Source: Lysobacterales bacterium
Lineage (GTDB): Bacteria; Pseudomonadota; Gammaproteobacteria; Xanthomonadales; Xanthomonadaceae
Assembly (NCBI GenBank): GCA_017302135.1
Contig: JAFLDZ010000023.1
Coordinates: 1 to 58,875 of the forward strand
DNA length: 58,875 nt
Reading direction: 5' to 3'
A program made the position numbers and the translations under genes. Below, piece by piece: positions 39,925-50,000 of this stretch. Below the pieces are notes generated by a model. The model saw only the letters and a program-made list of their open reading frames with translations. It ran no database searches and was not told the origin of the DNA. The first letter of the stretch is position 1. Each line of letters begins with the position of its first letter.

Positions 39925-39960
39925 TTGTTCTACAACTGTAGTACGACAGCTGTAGAACAA
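39925..39960. promoter_or_regulatory. BlaI-type operator upstream of blaI-M56 pair
   Basis: Arms 39925-39939 (TTGTTCTACAACTGT) and 39946-39960 (ACAGCTGTAGAACAA) are reverse complements with one mismatch in 15. The inner TACA...TGTA pattern is the hallmark of BlaI/MecI operators. It ends 23 bases before the blaI ATG, so bound repressor would block blaI-M56 transcription. Confidence 0.85.
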
Positions 39961-39983
39961 CAGCTCTGCAACGAGGGATCCGA

Positions 39984-40373
39984 ATGGCCGAAGACATCGT
40001 ATTGAGCGACCTGCAGCTGGACCTGATGCGGGTACTGTGGCGCGCAGGGGACCTGAGCGTGGCCGAGGTCACCGAGGCGCTGGCCGACCGCGGTCTGGCC
40101 CACACCACGGTGGCGACCCTGTTGACCCGGCTGGAGAAGCGCGGCGCGGTGGCCGCGCGGCGCGATGGCCGGATGCTGCTCTATACCGCCTGCGTCAGCG
40201 AAGCGCAGGTGCGGCGGAACATGGTGTCGAGCCTGATCGCGCAGGTGTTCCGCGGCGACCCCAAAGCACTGCTGGCGCATCTGGTGAGCGAGCGCGAAGT
40301 GGCGCAGGGCGATCTGGAACAGGTCCGCACGCTGCTGCAGCGCGACGATGAAAACGGGAGCGCCTCGCCATGA
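39984..40373 (+). CDS. BlaI/MecI-family transcriptional repressor
   Basis: 129 residues. Winged helix ~1-75: LSDLQLDLMRVLWRAGDLSVAEV, AHTTVATLLTRLEKRGAV, ARRDGRMLLYTACVSEAQVRR. The C-terminal helices dimerise; BlaI relatives are inactivated by cleavage by a partner M56 protease. It is followed with a four-base overlap (ATGA) by that protease. No beta-lactamase gene is near, so the regulon is unknown beyond autoregulation. Operator just upstream. Confidence 0.93.
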   Translation: MAEDIVLSDLQLDLMRVLWRAGDLSVAEVTEALADRGLAHTTVATLLTRLEKRGAVAARRDGRMLLYTACVSEAQVRRNMVSSLIAQVFRGDPKALLAHLVSEREVAQGDLEQVRTLLQRDDENGSASP

Positions 40374-42697
40374 TCGAGTGGATCGAGAGTCTGTCGCTGT
40401 CGGCCCCGGCCGGCTGGCTGATCGCCTTCGTCCTGCACGCCACGGTGCTGCTGGCGGCGGTGTGGGCGATCGAACGGCTGGGCTTGCTGAAGCATCCGGG
40501 TTGGGCGGAATGGGCGTGGCGGTTCGCGCTGTTCGGCGCGTTCGTCTCGGTGTCGGTGGAGCTGATGCCATGGTCCGGCGTACGTGCGTCGCTGCTCGAC
40601 GCTGTGCCGGTCACCGCGTCTGCAGAGGCTGCAGACATCGCGCACGTCACCGGCGATCGCTCATCGTCACCGCTGTCGGAAATCGCCACGACGGCTGCGG
40701 CTTCCGGTACGCGGATGTCCAACACCCCGATCGTTTCGACGGTGGAGCGCGATGCCTCCGCGCCGGTGGCATTGCCGATCGCCGACGATGCGATCTTCAT
40801 CGGAATGATGCTGTGGCTCTCCGGCACGCTGCTGCTGTTCGCGCGCGTGGCGTTCCAGGCGCTGGGACTGCTGCGCCTGCGCCGACGGCTGGTGCACGAG
40901 GGCACGCCTGCGGGCGCGGACCTGCAGCGCACCCTGCAGACGCTGGCGCAGGAAATGCGCGTCCGCGCGCCGACGCTGCGCGTGCTGTCGGGACTGACCA
41001 GTCCGCTGGTGCTGCCGGGTGCGGTGCTGTTGCCGCGCTGGGCCGAAGGGCTGGATGCGCCGCAGCAGCGCGCGATGCTGGCGCATGAACTCGCGCATCT
41101 GCGTCGCCGCGACCCGCTGTGGCGGCCGTTGCAGCGTCTCGCGCTGGTGCCGCTGTTCTTCCATCCGCTGGCGTGGCACGCACTGCGTCGTCTCGAAACC
41201 CTGGCCGAAACCCTGTGCGATGCCGCAGCGGTGGAACGCAGCGGCAACGGCCGGCATCTCGCCGAATGTCTCGCCGAATGTCTGGCGCGCAGCGCAGACG
41301 CCCACAACACCGATCATCGCGGCGCCGGCTGGGCGCTGGCGATGGCCGAACGCAGCGGCGGCATCGTCGACCGCGTCCGCACACTCCTGGAGAACTCGCA
41401 GATGAAATTTTCGACGATTCCGAAACGCTGGCGCTGGACCGCCGCCGCTTTCGCCTTGCTGGCGTTGATCGCATTACCCGGCGTGATGGTGGTCAGCCGC
41501 CCCGGCGTCCTGGCCGACGCGGTCTGGAAGCATGCGCTGTCGATCACGATCCGCAACGACGGCGACACCCTCACGATCCGTTCGTCCGCGCCTGCGCCGG
41601 GAGAAACCCTGCACGCGACGATCGACGGTGACGTGGCGTTCAACGCGGCCGAAAGCGATGTCGCGCGCATGGGGCCGGGCGCCGTATTCGAGATCGAGCA
41701 GCGTCGCGCCGGGGTCACGCGCCGCCTGCGGATGGTGCCCGGCAAGAACCGCCCGATTCGCGAGTACAGCGTCGACGGCGTCGCCAGACCCTTCGATGCC
41801 GAAGCCAAAGCCTGGCTGGCGACGGCGATTCCCGACGTCTATCGCGCCAGCGGTCTGCAAGCCGAAGCGCGCGCGAAACGCATCCTCGCGCGCGGCGGCG
41901 CGGCGGCACTGCTCGATGAGATCGGCATGCTCAAGAACGATTTCGTGCGTGCGGCCTATCTGGGACAGTTCTTCGCACAGGCGCAGCCGGATCAGGCGCA
42001 GATGGCGAAAGCGTACGCGTTGATGCGCGATATCGGATCCGATTTCGAGAAGCGCCGCGCGCTGGACATGGCGCTGGCGCGTCCGACGCTGGAGCCCGAC
42101 CACCAGTTGGCATTGCTGTCCATCGCGGCGACGATCGACTCGGATTTCGAGCGCGCGGAGTGGTTGATCGAAGCGGCCGGAAAACTGCCGGTGAACGCGG
42201 CCAGCGCCGCCGAATGGTCGCGCGCCCTGCGCGGGCTGGACAGCGATTTCGAGCGCAAGCGCGCACTGGTCGCGGTGATCGAGGATGGCGCGCCGCGCGT
42301 CGAAGCGGCAGCGCTCGCACTGCAGTCGATGCAGGGAATGGACAGCGATTTCGAGCAGCGCTCCGTACTGGAAGCCGCTGCCAAAACCGGCATCGCCCTG
42401 CAGGACAAGGATTATCTCGCCGCAGTCGAAACCATGGCCTCCGATTTCGAACGACGCGAAGCGCTGGTGGCGCTGATCCGCAGCACGACGCCGGATCTCG
42501 CGCGCAGCCAGAACATCCTGCGCAGCGTGCGCGGCATGTCCTCCGATTTCGAACGCAGCGAAGTACTCAAAGCCCTGGCCAGCGCGATGCCGAACGACGT
42601 GGCGTTGATCGAGGACTACCGCGCGGTCACCCGCGGCATGTCCGATTTCGAGCGTGCGCAGGCCGAGAAAGCGCTGGACCGGTTTTATCCCGGCTGA
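40370..42697 (+). CDS. BlaR1/MecR1-like M56 metallopeptidase with SDFE repeats
   Basis: 775 residues. Membrane helices ~12-35, ~48-66 and ~143-160; zinc-protease motif HELAH (239-243) followed by RRRDPLWRPL, with Glu further on in LAETLCDAAAVE; another helix ~345-368 (TAAAFALLALIALPGVMVV). Instead of a penicillin-binding sensor domain, the long C-terminal part (~370-775) ends in a series of repeats centred on SDFE. SDFE occurs seven times, at residues 557, 591, 625, 659, 691, 725 and 758, i.e. 32-34 residues apart, with a degenerate copy (NDFVRAAYL) 34 residues earlier. Likely senses an envelope signal and triggers cleavage of the BlaI-like repressor. Confidence 0.92.
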   Translation: MIEWIESLSLSAPAGWLIAFVLHATVLLAAVWAIERLGLLKHPGWAEWAWRFALFGAFVSVSVELMPWSGVRASLLDAVPVTASAEAADIAHVTGDRSSSPLSEIATTAAASGTRMSNTPIVSTVERDASAPVALPIADDAIFIGMMLWLSGTLLLFARVAFQALGLLRLRRRLVHEGTPAGADLQRTLQTLAQEMRVRAPTLRVLSGLTSPLVLPGAVLLPRWAEGLDAPQQRAMLAHELAHLRRRDPLWRPLQRLALVPLFFHPLAWHALRRLETLAETLCDAAAVERSGNGRHLAECLAECLARSADAHNTDHRGAGWALAMAERSGGIVDRVRTLLENSQMKFSTIPKRWRWTAAAFALLALIALPGVMVVSRPGVLADAVWKHALSITIRNDGDTLTIRSSAPAPGETLHATIDGDVAFNAAESDVARMGPGAVFEIEQRRAGVTRRLRMVPGKNRPIREYSVDGVARPFDAEAKAWLATAIPDVYRASGLQAEARAKRILARGGAAALLDEIGMLKNDFVRAAYLGQFFAQAQPDQAQMAKAYALMRDIGSDFEKRRALDMALARPTLEPDHQLALLSIAATIDSDFERAEWLIEAAGKLPVNAASAAEWSRALRGLDSDFERKRALVAVIEDGAPRVEAAALALQSMQGMDSDFEQRSVLEAAAKTGIALQDKDYLAAVETMASDFERREALVALIRSTTPDLARSQNILRSVRGMSSDFERSEVLKALASAMPNDVALIEDYRAVTRGMSDFERAQAEKALDRFYPG

Positions 42698-42720
42698 TGA
42701 TTGCGAAATACGGATGAACG

Positions 42721-42747
42721 AAGGCCCCGGTCTCCCGGGGCCTTTTG
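42721..42747. terminator. Rho-independent terminator after the M56 gene
   Basis: AAGGCCCCGG and CCGGGGCCTT pair perfectly around TCTC and are followed by TTGTT. It lies 23 bases past the M56 stop, with the indolepyruvate oxidoreductase gene converging from the other side. Confidence 0.88.
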
Positions 42748-42781
42748 TTGTTGACTGACGATTTGAACGCGTGCCTTCGTG

Positions 42782-45700
42782 TTATGCGTTGAATTTCTGC
42801 AGCAACTCCGCCTCGCGCGCCTTCGCCTTGTGCAGATGCGCTTCCTTGACGTGGCCGTAACCGCGGATGTGCTCGGGGATGCTGGCGATCTCGGTGGCGA
42901 GTGCCACGTTGCCGGCGTCGAGCTTGTCCAGCAGCAGCTTGACCGTCGCGAAATAGTCCTCGATCAACTGGCGCTCCATCTTGCGTTCTTCAGTGCGGCC
43001 GAAAATATCGAACGCACCACCACGCAGGAAACGCAGCTTGGCCATGAGCTTGAATGCGGTGAACACCCAGGGACCGTATTCCTTCTTGATCAGCTGGCCA
43101 TCGGCGTTCTTTTTCGCCAGCAGCGGCGGCGCGAGGTTGAACTTCAGCTTGTAATCGCCCTCGAACTGCTGCGCGACCCGCTTCTGGAAATCGCCGCTGG
43201 TGTACAGGCGCGCGACTTCGTATTCGTCCTTGTACGCCATCAACTTGAACGCATAGCGGGCGACGGCTTCCGACAGATCGGTGGAGCCGGGCGCTTTCGC
43301 CTGTTCCGCCGCGCGCACCTTGGCGATGAAATCGCCGTAGCGCTTCGCGTAGATGATGTTCTGATATTCGCTGAGAAAGCTGGTGCGGCGCGCGACCACT
43401 TCGTCCAGCGAACGCGACAGGCGCGCGTCGTCCAGCGGTTCGAACCAGTCGCGTTCGGTGGCGACGGCCGGCACATGGCGCAGTTCGTCGGCGCTGCGCA
43501 GTTGGGCGCTGTGCGGGTCGAGGCCGGATTCATGGCCTTCCGATGCGGTCGGCGCCAGCAGCGGCAGCGCATGCGGCGTGCTTTCGGCGGCGGTCTGCGC
43601 ATTGCGCACGATGCCGGCGGCATCGATCACCGCCGGCAGATCGATGACGGCGAGCCGGCCCCATGCGAACGCGGTCTTGTTCATTTCGATCGCGGCGCCG
43701 TTGAGTTCGACCGCGCGCATGATCGCGTCGAAGGAAATCGGCACCAGACCCTGCTGCCACGCGTAGCCGAGCATGAACAGATTCGCGGCGATCGCGTCGC
43801 CCATCAGTGCGGTCGCGATCTGGGTGGCATCGATGACCCGCAGCGCGGATGCCGGTGCATCGCGACCGCCCAGCGCGGTGCGCACGGCGGAGATGATGTC
43901 GGCGGCCGGGAACTGCATGTCCGGACGGGTGGTGAACGTGCCGGGCATCGCTTCGTAACTGTTGAGCACCACGTGACTGCGGCCTTCGCGGATCTTCGAC
44001 AGCGCCCAGTAATCGTTGACCACCACCATGTCGCAACCGAGCACGAGGTCGGCTTCGCCTGCGGCGATGCGCACCGCATGGATGTCTTCGGGTTTGGCGG
44101 CGATGCGGATGTGGGTGGTGACCGCGCCGCCTTTCTGCGCAAGACCGGTCTGGTCGAGCACGGTCGCGCCCTTGTGTTCGAGATGTCCGGCCATGCCCAG
44201 CAGCGCGCCGATCGTGACCACGCCGGTACCGCCGACGCCGGTGATCAGGATGTTCCAGGGCTTGTCGAGCGCGCTGGCGAACGTCGGCATCGGCAGATCG
44301 GCGAGGCGATCTGCGGTGTTGGCCCGGCTTTTATCAGGTGCTTTGCCTTTCTTCAGCTGGCCGCCGTGCACGGTGACGAAGCTCGGGCAGAAGCCTTCGA
44401 CGCAGCTGTAGTCCTTGTTGCAGTTGCTCTGATCGATATCGCGCTTGCGGCCGTATTCGGTTTCCTTGGGCAGCACCGAGACGCAGAAACTCTTCACGCC
44501 GCAGTCGCCGCAGCCTTCGCAGACCAGCGAATTGACGATGACGCGCTTCTGCGGATCGACGATCTTGCCGCGCTTGCGGCGGCGGCGCTTTTCGGTGGCG
44601 CAGGTCTGGTCGTAGATCAGGATGCTGGTGCCTTTCACCGTGCGCAGCTGTTTCTGCACCGCATCCAGTTCGCGACGGTCGAAGAACTCAACGCCTGATG
44701 GAAAGATTTTCTTGTCCGACCACTTTTCGATCTCGTCGGAAACCACGACGATCTTCTCGACGCCTTCGCTGCGCATCTGCTGCGCGATCTGCGGAACGCT
44801 CAGCGTGCCGTCGACCGGCTGACCGCCGGTCATCGCGACCGCGTCGTTGTAGAGAATCTTGTAGGTGATGTTGACGCCGGCCGCGATCGACTGGCGGATC
44901 GCGAGCGAGCCGCTGTGGAAATAGGTGCCGTCGCCGAGATTCTGGAAGATGTGTTCGTTGTCGGTGAATCCGGCCTGCCCGCACCAGGTCACGCCTTCGC
45001 CGCCCATGTGGGTGAAGGTGTCGGTGTTGCGGTCCATCCACGTCACCATGTAATGACAGCCGATGCCGCCCTGCGCGCGCGAACCTTCCGGTACCTTCGT
45101 CGAAGTGTTGTGCGGACAGCCGCTGCAGTAATGCGGGACGCGCGGGAAATTCGCGCGCGGCAGCGCCAGTTCGCTTTCCTTTTCCTCCATCCAGCGCAGC
45201 ACATCGCGGATATGGTCGCTGGCGCTGGCTTCCAGCGGGATGAATTTCTGGATACGGCGCGCGATCACGCCGGCGATCTTGGCCGGCGTCAATTCGCCGG
45301 TCGACGGCAGGATCCATTCGCCGCTTTCGTCGTGCTTGCCGACGATACTTGGGCGGCTGTTGTCGAGATTGATGCCTTCGAAGTTGTAGAACAACTCCTT
45401 CATCTGGCTTTCGATGAAGCTGAGTTTTTCTTCGACGACCACGATGTCCTGCAGGCCGCGCGCGAACGCGCGGATGCCCATCGGTTCCAGCGGCCAGGTC
45501 ATGCCGATCTTGTACACGCGGATGCCCAGATCGGCGCAGGCGCGGTTGTCGAGACCGAGATACTCCAGCGCCTGCAGCACGTCGAGATAACTCTTGCCGG
45601 TGGTGACGATGCCCAGACGCGCGTTCGGCGAATCGATGACGATGCGATCGAGTTTGTTCGCGCGCGCGAAAGCCTGCGCGGCGCTCACCGCGTAACGATG

Positions 45701-46516
45701 CAAGCGCATTTCCTGATCCAGCGGTGCATCCGGCCAGCGGATGTTCAAACCGCCCGGCGGAATTTCGAAATCGCTCGGCGTAACGATCTGCAGAGCCAGC
45801 GGATTCACGTCGACCGATGCGGAGGATTCGACGGTTTCGGCGATCGTCTTGAAGCCGACCCAGCGGCCGGTGTAGCGCGACATCGCCCAACCGATCAGCC
45901 CCATGTCGAGGATGTCCTGCACGCCGGCCGGGTTCAGCACCGGCATCAATGCGGACTGGAATTCGCCTTCGCTGCCGTGCGGCAAGGTCGAACTGCGGCA
46001 GGCGTGATCATCGGCGGCCAAGGCCAGTACGCCGCCGTGACGGGAGGTGCCGGCGGCGTTGGCGTGTTTGAACACGTCGCCGCAGCGGTCCACGCCGGGG
46101 CCCTTGCCGTACCACATGCCGAACACGCCCTCGACCTTCGCGCCCGGAAACAGATTGGTCTGCTGGGTCCCCCAGACCATGGTCGCGCCGAGGTCTTCGT
46201 TGAGGCCGGGTGTGAACTTCACCCCGGCGGCTTCCAGGTGCTTTTTCGCCCGCCAGAGTTCCAGATCGAAACCGCCCAGCGGGCTGCCGCGATAGCCGGA
46301 GACGAAGCCGGCGGTATTCAGCCCGGCCGCCTGATCGCGCAGCCGCTGCATCAGCGGCAGCCGGACCAAGGCTTGTACACCTGACAGGTAGACACGGCCC
46401 TCGGTTCGGGTGAACTTGTCGTCCAGGCTGTAATTTCTGTCGACAGCGGGGCGGCCGACAGCGGGCGAGGCGGAGGAGCCGGCGGCCGATGGGCGGAGGT
46501 CGGTGGTGTTGGTCAT
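42782..46516 (-). CDS. Indolepyruvate ferredoxin oxidoreductase, single-chain
   Basis: About 1,244 residues from ATG 46516 (MTNTTDLRPSAAGSS). Oxidatively decarboxylates aryl-pyruvates (or related 2-oxoacids) to acyl-CoA, reducing ferredoxin. Order of parts: pyrimidine-binding domain with SGYRGSPLGGFDLELW (~73-88), TPP-binding domain with CSGCPHNTSTKVPEG, then GDGTYFHSG and NITYKILYNDAVAMTGGQP; Cys-rich Fe-S loop CEGCGDCGVKSFC (~705-717) and CNKDYSCVEGFCPSF; gamma domain with GVGGTGVVTIGALLGMA (~800). This long fused form is typical of proteobacteria. An extra in-frame stretch upstream to 46681 lacks family similarity. Confidence 0.93.
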   Translation of the reverse strand: MTNTTDLRPSAAGSSASPAVGRPAVDRNYSLDDKFTRTEGRVYLSGVQALVRLPLMQRLRDQAAGLNTAGFVSGYRGSPLGGFDLELWRAKKHLEAAGVKFTPGLNEDLGATMVWGTQQTNLFPGAKVEGVFGMWYGKGPGVDRCGDVFKHANAAGTSRHGGVLALAADDHACRSSTLPHGSEGEFQSALMPVLNPAGVQDILDMGLIGWAMSRYTGRWVGFKTIAETVESSASVDVNPLALQIVTPSDFEIPPGGLNIRWPDAPLDQEMRLHRYAVSAAQAFARANKLDRIVIDSPNARLGIVTTGKSYLDVLQALEYLGLDNRACADLGIRVYKIGMTWPLEPMGIRAFARGLQDIVVVEEKLSFIESQMKELFYNFEGINLDNSRPSIVGKHDESGEWILPSTGELTPAKIAGVIARRIQKFIPLEASASDHIRDVLRWMEEKESELALPRANFPRVPHYCSGCPHNTSTKVPEGSRAQGGIGCHYMVTWMDRNTDTFTHMGGEGVTWCGQAGFTDNEHIFQNLGDGTYFHSGSLAIRQSIAAGVNITYKILYNDAVAMTGGQPVDGTLSVPQIAQQMRSEGVEKIVVVSDEIEKWSDKKIFPSGVEFFDRRELDAVQKQLRTVKGTSILIYDQTCATEKRRRRKRGKIVDPQKRVIVNSLVCEGCGDCGVKSFCVSVLPKETEYGRKRDIDQSNCNKDYSCVEGFCPSFVTVHGGQLKKGKAPDKSRANTADRLADLPMPTFASALDKPWNILITGVGGTGVVTIGALLGMAGHLEHKGATVLDQTGLAQKGGAVTTHIRIAAKPEDIHAVRIAAGEADLVLGCDMVVVNDYWALSKIREGRSHVVLNSYEAMPGTFTTRPDMQFPAADIISAVRTALGGRDAPASALRVIDATQIATALMGDAIAANLFMLGYAWQQGLVPISFDAIMRAVELNGAAIEMNKTAFAWGRLAVIDLPAVIDAAGIVRNAQTAAESTPHALPLLAPTASEGHESGLDPHSAQLRSADELRHVPAVATERDWFEPLDDARLSRSLDEVVARRTSFLSEYQNIIYAKRYGDFIAKVRAAEQAKAPGSTDLSEAVARYAFKLMAYKDEYEVARLYTSGDFQKRVAQQFEGDYKLKFNLAPPLLAKKNADGQLIKKEYGPWVFTAFKLMAKLRFLRGGAFDIFGRTEERKMERQLIEDYFATVKLLLDKLDAGNVALATEIASIPEHIRGYGHVKEAHLHKAKAREAELLQKFNA

Positions 46517-47058
46517 GAGGTGGGGCGTCCCTGGCGCTACCGGCGCGAATGCGGCACCGGCGCTTGGCTGGCGATGTGGCGAAAGCGGAATCTGGAGCGA
46601 AAATTCTAGCAGGGACGGGGATTTGGGCGCGGAAACGAGGACCGGCGGATGTCGCCAGCCGGCTTGTCCGTGACAGGTCAATCGAACGGGCCGTGGAAAT
46701 TAAAGCGGGACGTATTTGGCACAATGGTGCAAAATGTGACCCAATGCGCAGACGATAAGTGCCCGAATCATGGATTTTTCGGAGCTGACAATCGCCTGTC
46801 AAATCAGGGGCATAGGTTTTTTTCAGCTGAAAAAGCAGCACCTTGGCGCGGAAATTGCTTGGGTAGCTGCGTGCTTCGCCCGCCCTCGGACCAGAACACT
46901 GGCCCGTCGACGGGTTTTGTCGCATCCGTGAAATCGTCCTCAGGCGTTTGTGGCGCGATATTCAACAAACTCATCCGCAGTACCGGGGGAATCGGGGCTG
47001 CGTCACCGGGATACGGGCAGCGGTCGCGTCGGGCGGCCGGGTCCAGGGGGAAGTTTCA
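46517..47058. other. 542-base divergent intergenic region
   Basis: Holds the promoters of two divergent genes (indolepyruvate oxidoreductase leftwards, giant surface protein rightwards). No gene seen. AT-richer around 46690-46840. It contains a 16-bp perfect palindrome (46819-46834), listed separately, and TGGCACAATGGTGC at 46717-46730, which resembles but does not fit a sigma-54 promoter. Confidence 0.5.
46819..46834. promoter_or_regulatory. 16-bp palindrome upstream of the surface-protein locus
   Basis: TTTTTCAGCTGAAAAA is a perfect palindrome flanked by further Ts. It lies about 225 bases before the surface-protein start. As a hairpin it has no loop, so a dimeric regulator site is more likely than a terminator. 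The cognate protein is unknown. Confidence 0.45.
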
Positions 47059-50000
47059 GTGCTAGCCAATTTGACTTGCATTGCCGATAAAGCGCGTCGT
47101 TCGATCGTCGCGTCTATCGTTTTCGGTATCGCGTTCGTCGCGAGTCCTGTCGCCTGGTCGCAGAATGCGGTCAACAGCGCGACGATCACGCCGCCGGCTA
47201 CGGTCACCGACCCCAACAACGCGAACAATTCCGCGACCGACAGCGATGCGATCACCCGCAGCGCGAATCTGAGCCTCACCAAGACCGCCAGCCCAAGCCC
47301 GGTCGTCGTGGGTCAACTTCTGACCTACACGCTCACGCTCAGCAATGCCGGCCCGAGCGCCATTGCTGCCACCGACACCCTCTCCATCCTCGAATCCCTG
47401 CCTGCCGGCCTGACCGGCTGCAGCTTCACGCCGTCCGCAGGCACCTTTACTGTCGGCACGATTGCCTCCGGTGCGACCGGAACGGGCACCTGGACCGGCG
47501 TCGCCATTCCGTCGGGCGGCAATGCCACCCTGACCATCGCCTGTACGGTGACTGCGGCCGCTGCCGCCAGTATCACCAACACCGCCACCGTCATTCCGCC
47601 GACCGGCGTCACCGACCCCGACTGTTCGGGTGCACCTGTGACCTGCGCCGGCGGCAACACTGGCAGCGTCACCACGCCCGTGAACCGTCCTGTGCTGACG
47701 TTGACGAAGACCGCCTCGGCCGCTTCGTTCACCGTCGGCGTGCCTGCCAGCTACACGCTGAGCGTGCAGAACACCGGCACGGCGGCCACGACGGCGGTCT
47801 CGACGATCACCGATACGATTCCGACCGGTCTGACCATTGGCACGTTGCCGGCAGGCTGCACGGCCGCAGGCCAGACCGTGACCTGCACGATCCCGGCCGG
47901 TCTGGCGGTGAGCGGCACCACGAACTTCATCATTCCGATCACCCCGACCGCAGCCGCGGCGAGCCCGGCGGTGAACACCGCGACGGTGACCGGCGGTGGC
48001 GATCCGACCTGTCCGGCGGCAGCGCATTGCACCAGCACGACGACGACCCCGGTGAACGCCCCGGTACTGACGTTGACGAAGACGGCGAGCGCCGCTTCGT
48101 TCACCGTTGGCGTGCCTGCCAGCTACACGCTGAGCGTGCAGAACACCGGCACGGCGGCGACGACGGCGGTGAGCACGATCACCGACACGATTCCTGCGGG
48201 TCTGACCATCGGCGCACTGCCGGCGGGCTGCACCGTGGCGGGCCAGACCGTGACCTGCACGATTCCGGCCGGCTTGGCGGTGAGTGCGACCACGAGCTTC
48301 ATCATTCCGATCACCCCGACCGCAGCCGCAGCGAGCCCAGCGGTGAACACCGCGACGGTGACCGGCGGCGGCGATCCGACCTGTCCGGCGGCGGCGCATT
48401 GCACCAGCACGACGACGACCCCGGTGAACGCCCCGGTGCTGACGCTGACGAAGACGGCGAGCGCCGCTTCGTTCACGGTTGGCGTCCCGGCGAGCTACAC
48501 GCTGAGCGTGCAGAACACCGGCACGGCGGCAACGACGGCGGTCTCGACGATCACCGATACGATTCCGACCGGCTTGACCATCGGCACCTTGCCGGCGGGC
48601 TGCACGGCTGCAGGCCAGACCGTGACTTGTACGATTCCGGCCGGTCTGGCGGTGAGCGGCACCACGAGCTTCATCATTCCGATCACCCCGACCGCAGCAG
48701 CGGCCTCGCCTGCGGTGAACACCGCGACGGTGACCGGCGGCGGCGATCCGACCTGTCCGGCGGCAGCGCATTGCACCAGCACCGTCACAACGCCCATCAC
48801 CAGTTTGGTGATCGATGCGGTCGACGACGACTACAGCGCGACGCCGGTGAACGGCGCGAGCGGTGGAGCGACGCCGAGCGTGCTGGTCAACGACACCTTG
48901 AACGGCAACCCGGTGACGGTGGGCGCTGGCGGCACCGTGACGCTGACTCCGGGAGCGGCGCCTGCGCCTGCGGCCGGCAGCATCACGATGAACGCGGACG
49001 GCACGATCACGGTGGCGGCGGGTACGACGGCGGGGGTGTACACGTATCCGTACACGATCTGCGAAGTGCTGAACCCGACGAACTGCGACACGGCGACGGC
49101 AACGATCGTGGTCAGCGCGGCGGTGATCGACGCGGTGGACGACACCGGCACGGTGGCGAACGGCGCGACCGGCGGCGTGGGCATCCCGAACGTGCTGGTC
49201 AACGACACGTTGAACGGCGCTCCGGCGACGCTGGCGACGGTGGTGATCACGCAGCTGGCGACGACGAACCCGGGCGTGACCCTGGACCCGGCGACGGGTG
49301 CGGTGAGCGTGGCCCCGGGTACGCCCGCGGGCACGTACGACGTGACGTATGAGATCTGCGAGACGCTGAACCCGACGAACTGCGACGTTGCGATCGCGAC
49401 GGTGACGGTGGGCGCGGCGGTGATCGACGCGGTGGACGACACCGGCACGGTGGCCAACGGCGCGACCGGTGGAACGGCGGTGCCGAACGTGCTGGTCAAC
49501 GACACGCTCAACGGCGTGCCTGCGACCCTGGCGACGGTGGTGATCACGCAGGTGAGCACGACCAACCCGAACGTGACGCTGAACCCGGCGACGGGCGCGG
49601 TGACGGTGGCCCCGGGCACTCCGGCGGGCACCTACACGCTGGTGTACCAGATCTGCGAACAGCTGAACCCGACGAACTGCGACACCGCGACGGTGACGGT
49701 GACGGTGGGTGCGGCGGTGATCGATGCGGTCGACGACAGCTTCGGTCCGGTCAACGGTACGACGGGCAACCCGAATGCCGGCAACGCCTACACCAACGAC
49801 ACCCTCAACGGTGTCGCGGTGAACGTGGCGGACATCACCGGTTCGGTGACCACGCCGGCAACGCCGATCAACGGCGGCCCGGTGCCGGTCCTGAATCCGC
49901 AGACGGGCAATGTGAGCGTGCCGGCCGGAACACCGGCGGGGACCTACACGATCGTCTACCGGATCTGCGAGAACCTGAATCCCGCCAACTGCGACACGGC

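Noticed and set aside
46717..46730. TGGCACAATGGTGC as a second sigma-54 promoter or NtrC site
   Set aside because: The GG-to-GC distance is one base too short for RpoN, and the palindromic GCAC/GTGC half-sites are separated by four bases instead of the seven NtrC needs.
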